Origin: Sipunculus nudus
Taxonomy: Eukaryota > Annelida > Sipuncula > Golfingiida > Sipunculidae
Reading direction: 5' to 3'
Assembly: GCA_026874595.1 (NCBI GenBank)
Contig: CM049319.1
Location: forward strand, 5,050,601 to 5,114,600
Length of the DNA: 64,000 nt
The notes beneath the pieces are model-generated. The model ran no database searches. It was not told the DNA's origin and saw nothing but the letters and a program-made list of their open reading frames with translations. Numbering within the stretch: the first letter of the stretch is position 1; every line of letters starts with the position of its first letter. Below are positions 57,311-64,000 of the stretch, one piece after another. Position numbers and translations under genes: made by a program.

Positions 57311-60297
57311 CTGAAATAAGTGAAAAGAGCAAATATTAACTATCATGATAAATTAATGACATTTCATGGTCCTCCAATCTCTTATGTTATTGTACGAGCC
57401 ACACCAGTGAACAGAGCTGTAATGATACAGTACATATAAAATGATGTGATGCACAGTGTTACTTAGCTAATGATATGATAGAATACAACACACATAAAGA
57501 ATATTTAGATAAGATTCAAAGTCAATTAATGTTCTACCTTCTTCAGATAAAATTAAATTTACTTCCATTTCATTTCCAAACAGTAAGCCAAGCATGCTGT
57601 TCAACTTGTTTCTTGCCAAAGATGTTTCAACTTGCAGACTTTATTATTCTATGTGAAGCATCGGTAAAAATTGGACATCACTTTCAATCAGCTGTTAAAA
57701 TACTGTCAACAAATCCATACACATACCTCTGAATAAGCTAGTATAATGTCAGTCTATGATTGTGATATATATTGGTACATAGGTGCATCATTAGTTACAG
57801 ACATTAAAACAAAATCAGTGTAGCTACATAAAGACTTATGTCTACTGTAGAAAATATGGATTTCACATTCAATGCAAAAGTGCCTGAATCATATTTCCAT
57901 GTATTATATAACAAACATGTCGCAGATGTGTACATGAAAGCACTTCAAATAACAGACAACTGAGTTAGTATATTATATGAGACAATACTCAACGAAGCAT
58001 TTAATTTTCAACAATGTTTTGTAATTCATTCACAACTGCAATAACCTTATTTTATTTATAATTCAATTATTTATGTTTGTACCTTTTTTTCTATCTAACT
58101 TTATGCTGTCAGCTGAAAAAATCAGGGATAATTTAGGAAATTCTTGAAGAGAACTCAAACACAGTAATGTAACTGGTCATCAAAGTTAGTCAGGGACCGC
58201 ATGTCCTAGCCCTATTCAACAGCTGTTAATTATCTGAATACAGAGTAACAATAAATTCCTTATCTAACAGATGTTTGACTGATTAGTCACAAGTTCAAAA
58301 TGCAGTGACCTGTAAGTGTAACTCTGAAGTGAAGGCTCTAGATTCATTTAAGCATCATCAAAATTAGATGCAACTTAAAATTGTCAAAGTTTAAGCAATT
58401 AAAACTTCAAGTCTTTTCTTGGAAAAATAAATAATTTCAATAAGCTTCAGTGCACAACTTTCAGGATTTTTATAGGTGTATGAATCCTGTATACAAATGA
58501 TAATATTTATATTTTCAAAGCCTAATTAGAGGATAACAAAATACACGTTTATAGAAACTGAAATTCCGGACCTACCTCACTTATCTCCAATTTTAACTGC
58601 ACTTCAGTTGATAAACAAGATAATGATAACGTTTATAATTTTCTAAAACCTAAATTTTATGATAACAAAATACATATTTTGTTTTACTGTGTTTTATTGC
58701 TGAACTCAATTAATATTTACTTCCTGTACTGCAGGATCTAACCTTAGTAATCTGGTTACAATTTACATTTTACCACATTACAACAGTTATATGGGGATCA
58801 GATAATGCAGTTCTTCCCACATAGGGACCTCACTGGTATATTATCTGATAAATGGTATTGTGTACAAACTCACATCAATTAGTAATATTAGGGGTATCAG
58901 ATTTTATTCCTTCCTCCTTGGACCAGAGGTTCACACATACAGGATCTGCATATCACAATGCTTGTGCTGTATGCATGTATCAGAGCTAAAAAATGTTATG
59001 AAAAAAAGTCCCAGTGGATTTGGTTATTTGATTAACATAATCATAATATAAATAATAATAACAATCACTTTTGAGTTGTTCCTAGTCCTGTCATAGGGTT
59101 TCAACATTTTCAGTGCATCCAGCAGTGTGCTCTTTCATGCAATGTTTCAAAAGGTAAATCTTGTCAAAGACTTTTTATTATGTTATAATATCTTTATTTG
59201 CAATTTAATCATTTTTGCAAGAAGTACACAGATATAAATATACTCAAATATTTAAGTATTTTTCTTAACCAAGTTTTTCTCCATGAGCTACTGTTTCTAC
59301 TTGAACTATTTTTCTTTTTTTTTCAAGCCTGTGTCATCCTCCTAAAACAAACACCAATCAAATACCTCAATGAGGCTAAATCCATCTTTGCACATCAACA
59401 TGACCGATGAATACCTCCGTCTGAGTCAGGTACAACACCTCCACAAAGGGAGTCTTGTGTAGTACAATAAAAAATACAGGACAGAGTCATTTGTTGCCAC
59501 ACTGTAAGCCCTTGATATTTTATAGTGAAGGAGAGCATTCAGTGGATACAATTGGATATGCAACATTAAGCAAACTCCTGTATGGAGATCTGCGAGTGTC
59601 AACCCCTGAGAGAGTGTCACGCTTTCAACTTAGTGATCTTATCTCTGTTACCTTCACTGTACGTTCACTGTCACCTGTGGCTCTTGTATTCGCGAAACAA
59701 AATGATCAAGCCTAATCTGAGGTATAACTGACCAACTCAATCCACCTACATGAACATCAACTAAGCACCACTTGGTTAATTACAAGATATACTTTAACTT
59801 TGCAAAACTGTTTTAAGTACTATTTTTATATGCACCATAAACAGACAATAAACGCATGCACTCTTACTGACGCAGGTCTGACCATGCATTTAACAGATTA
59901 ATCACCTGTAAAGTATACATGTTTTTACAAATCCAGTTGCACCTCATTGAATAAACCAAATTAATACTCATACAGTGTTTATAGACCTACTACTTCTCTG
60001 GTGCTTGAAATGTACTGCTAAATGGGTGCCCACAGGTACTTGGTCCTCAGCAACTCGAGGCATTGCATAATTATTTTGTCAGCAGCAGTACAGGTAACAT
60101 AACCTGAGAAAATACCTGGTTTTCACCCTACCTTTAGCCCGGATCACCCTTAATCAGATCTACATGGACAGGTACCCAGTCTGTATACCATCACCTATAT
60201 GTGCAATGAACCAGGACAGTATTGAGGTCAGTCCACTCACTCAAGGTCTACAACCAGGTCAGGTGCCTCTACCTGTGCTACTGACAGTACCTTATGG

Positions 60298-60322
60298 TCT
60301 CTCTCTCTCTATATATATATAC
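60298..60322. repeat. CT/TA microsatellite
   Basis: (CT)n followed by (AT)n upstream of PACSIN. Confidence 0.9.
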
Positions 60323-60509
60323 AGGTGGTGGATATAAACAGGAAACCATCAAACATTATAAAAAAATATCCCCTGATATAAAGGAAATTAGATAAATATT
60401 ACCGTTTTTTTCAACTCATATCCTGGTGTATTTTGCTACTAAAATCAACGCTGTCCTTGAGGAAGGTGACACCCAGTATATATAATCATACTGGACAATA
60501 TACAGAGGA

Positions 60510-60612
60510 CCCTCCCCTCATAACCATCCTACTATCATGACCACCCTGCAAATACTAACACTGGCTGGTCCGTCAGGTGGTCTTGTCATTGAGATTTCAC
60601 TGTGTATCCAGT
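60510..60612. mobile_element. Relic of a MITE with two minisatellite units
   Basis: Ends …gagatttcactgtgta, the same inverted end as at 3889-3904 and related to 62707. Inside is cggaccagcca-like sequence and two units of the type 'accatcctactatcatgaccacc'. It resembles the progenitor of the 3.06-3.85 kb array. Confidence 0.5.
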
Positions 60613-62706
60613 CATGGTGCAGTTAAATTCTACCAATATTTCTACAAAACTTTTGAACATTAAATGAAGATCTTACTACACAGTTGTCCTCTTTTGTCAT
60701 GACACTTGACACAATAATGTAAGGTCAAGACCCATGTAATTCACAAAACAGTATGTTCTCAAATGCTCAAACCAGGTTGAGAGGCCATTCTTTTATACTC
60801 AAAGCTGCCAATAAAATGAATTTCTTACAAAATTAATTAAAAGCCCAGTAATTATCAGATTAAATGCTAGCTCTGAAAACTGTATAATATGCAGCATTAC
60901 CCATTTCTAAATTACTGGACATAACTAAAACTAATTTTTCAATAAATTTAAAATAAAATAAATCATTACAAATTGAAAGTTTACTGATCACCTGTATCAG
61001 GTGCATTTCCAAAGTGAGTACCACTAAGTATTATGGTAAGTATGTTATACCATGTACACATACACCAAGATCTCATACCAGCCATCAATGTGCACTGAAT
61101 TATAAGTCAGTCTCACATGAAAGGCTACTTCTGAGCAAAACATATATGCGAACCTCAATAAATCATCAACTTACAGTTGTGAGTAAAGTAGTGATAAACC
61201 TCACAATCTGCGATAACCTGCATGGTAAGCAACTTATAACAAGTGGAGAAGTGTGATTAAATAGTATTTAAAGGCATGACATACTGGGTCTAGACCCTTC
61301 TTGTGCACTGGTACAGATAAGGCTAAATATGATACCTAATACCTATTTACACACTAGACACACACCAGGTAGACAAACAGACATGCACACACACACACAT
61401 ATGGATCCTGAAGCATTAGTCCAAGTCATGGAGTGGTCTGTGCCCAAGACAATACTTTCACATGACATCACCCTTTTAATTTAACCAGTCATTTTAGAAA
61501 TTGTACTTGGTGGTGCATAATGTTCTGGTTATTTACAACATGAATGTGAGCCTAATTATGCAAATAAATGCATACCACAGTACCAAATCTATCATATGCT
61601 TACTCAACCAAGTGAATGCCTTTCAGCTGCTACTATGTCTTATGTCCCACATTTCTAATGTTTATGATCAGCTTAAAGTCAGACATCAAAATAAACTCTT
61701 GATGTCTCCTGAATTCTTCTCTCTATAGAAGGTCAGTTTTTTTTTTAAACTATGTCATTAAATCAAGTGTAGGCATGCTGATAAAGGTGTAAAACTTACT
61801 AAGTTGAAGGTCAGCCTGATTCCAGCTAAAGCTTTTTCCTTTAGGTTTAAGCACACAGTGTGTGTGGTTTCACAAAGGGCAAGACAGTGTGAAAATCAGA
61901 TAGATACATGGACACATGCACACACACATGGATCTTAAACATTACAGTCGCAGTGATGGAGTGATCTCTACCCAGCGTAAAATACCAAATTTGGCATTTG
62001 GGCATGGTTTAACATTACATAGACTCTCACCTACACACAATGGTATGTACCACAATCAATGAACAAACTACACAGGTATAATACTCAACATCCTGTCGAG
62101 TTGCAACTGCTGAAACAGCATAACAAAATGTAACCTAAATATAATGTGCTTTAACCTTCCAAACCTCGACTCAGACCCCTGCTACTGAGGCTAAACTTTC
62201 TGGTTGGCTGGTCACACTTTCATTGATAGAGCAGATGACCTGGACACTTTATAATGCCACTGTCCAACACACCTTGAGGGTCATTCTATTTAGAGGTGGT
62301 CCATTTGAACACAAATCACACATCAGCAAGCAGGATATGTATAAATTATCACTGAGACATCTCAAGTAGCAGACCCTGTAGTTGCCACATGAAATATTTT
62401 GAACTGACAATTGTATTTACTCCTGTCTTTACATGAGTGAGGACTTGCAACTCAGATATATAAGTAGATCTATAGAGAAAATATATATCCTGCTGCAATG
62501 GCCAAACCTGATTTGCATTATAAATCCTGCTTAAAGCGAGGATTACTGTAGTGTGTCCACATGATATGTCTGAAGAACAGTTTTGATTTCAATGAAATGT
62601 TATAAATATGTTGAGAGAATGAACATCTCCACATTATGTCATTACTAACTGAGCCAAATCCAGAGAGAGACAGGTTGGTTTACTCATATGACAGCGAAGT
62701 AATATA

Positions 62707-62862
62707 CAGTGAAACCTGTGCTATGAGACCACCTGTGGGACTGACCACAAGTTGTCTTAAGTAACCTGTGGTCTTATTAAACAGGTCAGTTACAACCAAT
62801 ATTTTTCAGTTCTCTCAAGGGAAGTCTTATAAGTTAGGTAGTCTTTCAGACTGGTTCTACTG
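62707..62862. mobile_element. Tc1/mariner-type MITE flanked by TA
   Basis: Begins cagtgaaacctg, ends caga-ctggttctactg (inverted similarity), and is flanked by TA at 62705-62706 and 62863-62864, the target of Tc1/mariner insertion. Internal sequence contains GACCACCTGTGGGACTGACCAC. 156 bp, non-coding. Confidence 0.6.
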
Positions 62863-64000
62863 TAAATATATAAAATTAAAATGACAGATGAAATATATTT
62901 TTACTATGTGCCTAAGTCTCCAGCAGAAGACAACAGCCAATGTTCTTTTGAGCAGCATGGATGGAAACTATGGAAAGTGCTTCCTGCCAGCTGTTGTGCA
63001 GGAAAGAGTAGGACTGTAACAGCATGCTATCTTGTGTGCAGTGACAATAAAAGTTTGATGACAAAACTCAAGTACATGACAGAATCAATGGCATGAATCA
63101 ACCTCCGTAAGGTGAGAGATGACAAACAAACTGGCATGGGCTGTAACAGGTGTACGTGAAGAGACTGCACAAGCTATCAAATATTAGGCAAAAAAAAAAT
63201 AAAAGGTATGGTTCTCAGGCATAGCCCTCATCAATTTTAAACCCCTGTAAAAAAAATTTTTATATTGATTTTCAATAGAAACTTACCAATTTAGAGCTCC
63301 AGCTGCTCAGACATTTCTTTCAAAGAGATAAAATCATACAATTTTGTTAAAATTTCCTTTGTTATGTAGTGCTTTTACTTGTTTAGCAAAATAAATCTGT
63401 TATTATCATGCTTTTCCCTTATCATTTGGCATTTTTATTGAAACCTTCCAAAAAAATAAAAATAAAAAACTGCCCGCCTGCATTGATTTATGAAAAAAAA
63501 AGTGCCTGATAACCAAACATTTTTTTTTTGGCCATAGCAGAATGACACTACCAGGTTTATTTTAGTTTGTTTAAAAAGCTGGCAACTTTCTCAACCAATT
63601 TACACCCTACTGCCTGTATATATTTATAGCACAAGTCATGTGTTGTCAGGAGAAATAAGTCAGTTACAAATTATACAGCATCACATATACATGATTTCAG
63701 AACCGGTGGCTCATATGTCAGGTTTGTATGTGTTGTACAAAGATCTAATATAGCATTAAAACTGACCTCTTGCCTTCATGCATGGAAGCATGTGTAAAAG
63801 TAGTATACATTTATTGAGAAAATTAAAACAACACTGTAGGCAAGACAGCCATTACATTATGGAAACAACTAAATATTCATTAGAGTCTATAAACAAATCT
63901 CAAAAAAGAATGGATCCTCTACAGTGTTAAAAATACTTTTGGTTATTATAGTCTAGTATTAGAGCAGCTGAATATAGCCTGTTCCTTTGTGGCAATAAAC

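Larger units (their letters stand above)
57311..64000. other. PACSIN 5' intron/upstream sequence with repeats
   Basis: No coding exon recognised on either strand. The acceptor at 57311 shows that PACSIN transcripts begin somewhere to the right. Contents: a CT/TA microsatellite (60298-60322), a MITE-like end with two minisatellite units (60510-60610), a TA-flanked Tc1/mariner-type MITE (62707-62862) and a pair of related segments at 61370-61450 and 61890-61960. Open frames at 59455 and 62881 show no recognisable domain. Confidence 0.6.

Overview
This is an intron-rich animal nuclear sequence. It is AT-rich and carries many spliced exons with GT/AG borders, tRNA-derived SINE copies, MITE-like elements, decayed retroelements, microsatellites and long poly-G runs. 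The F-BAR/SH3 gene and the style of the dispersed repeats suggest a bilaterian invertebrate, probably marine. I cannot name the species. There is no CRISPR array, operon or prokaryotic gene.

Both recognisable genes lie on the minus strand. Gene 1 (1-30768, running off the left edge) encodes a secreted or membrane-anchored leucine-rich-repeat (LRR) protein. I could chain 27 exons in one continuous frame, about 1,161 codons. They give a signal peptide, an LRRNT cysteine cap, about 35 LRRs, an LRRCT cap and the start of a fibronectin-III-like domain. All 23 introns from exon 2 to exon 25 are phase 2, and many exons encode exactly one repeat. The C-terminus, including any transmembrane or signalling part, lies outside the window.

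The region 30769-41952 separates the two genes. It holds the upstream side of gene 1, a decayed gag-like zinc-knuckle frame (about 33.9-34.1 kb), a SINE-related fragment (34.7 kb), a dense cluster of CRE-type TGACGTCA sites (35.3 kb), a decayed LINE reverse-transcriptase fragment (35.9-36.2 kb) and the probable 3' UTR of gene 2.

Gene 2 (41953-57310) is a PACSIN/syndapin gene: an F-BAR domain over six coding exons, a linker, then two possible 3' ends. One is an exon at 50875-51427 that encodes a proline-rich stretch and three acidic NPF motifs, then stops, with AATAAA 8 nt further on. The other is a pair of exons (44709-44863 and 41953-42062) that encode a fourth NPF motif and a complete SH3 domain. 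Both follow the same phase-2 donor at 52889. The sequence therefore predicts mutually exclusive C-termini: F-BAR+SH3 (458 aa) or F-BAR+proline/NPF without SH3 (554 aa).

The introns, especially those of gene 1, are packed with repeats. These include a dimeric tandem array built round the palindrome GGTGGCGCCACC, a 549-bp inverted-repeat element with a perfect 11-bp target duplication, a 17-bp minisatellite that looks derived from a Tc1/mariner-type MITE, and several tRNA-derived SINEs. From 57.3 kb to the right edge I see only PACSIN upstream or 5'-intron sequence with repeats.
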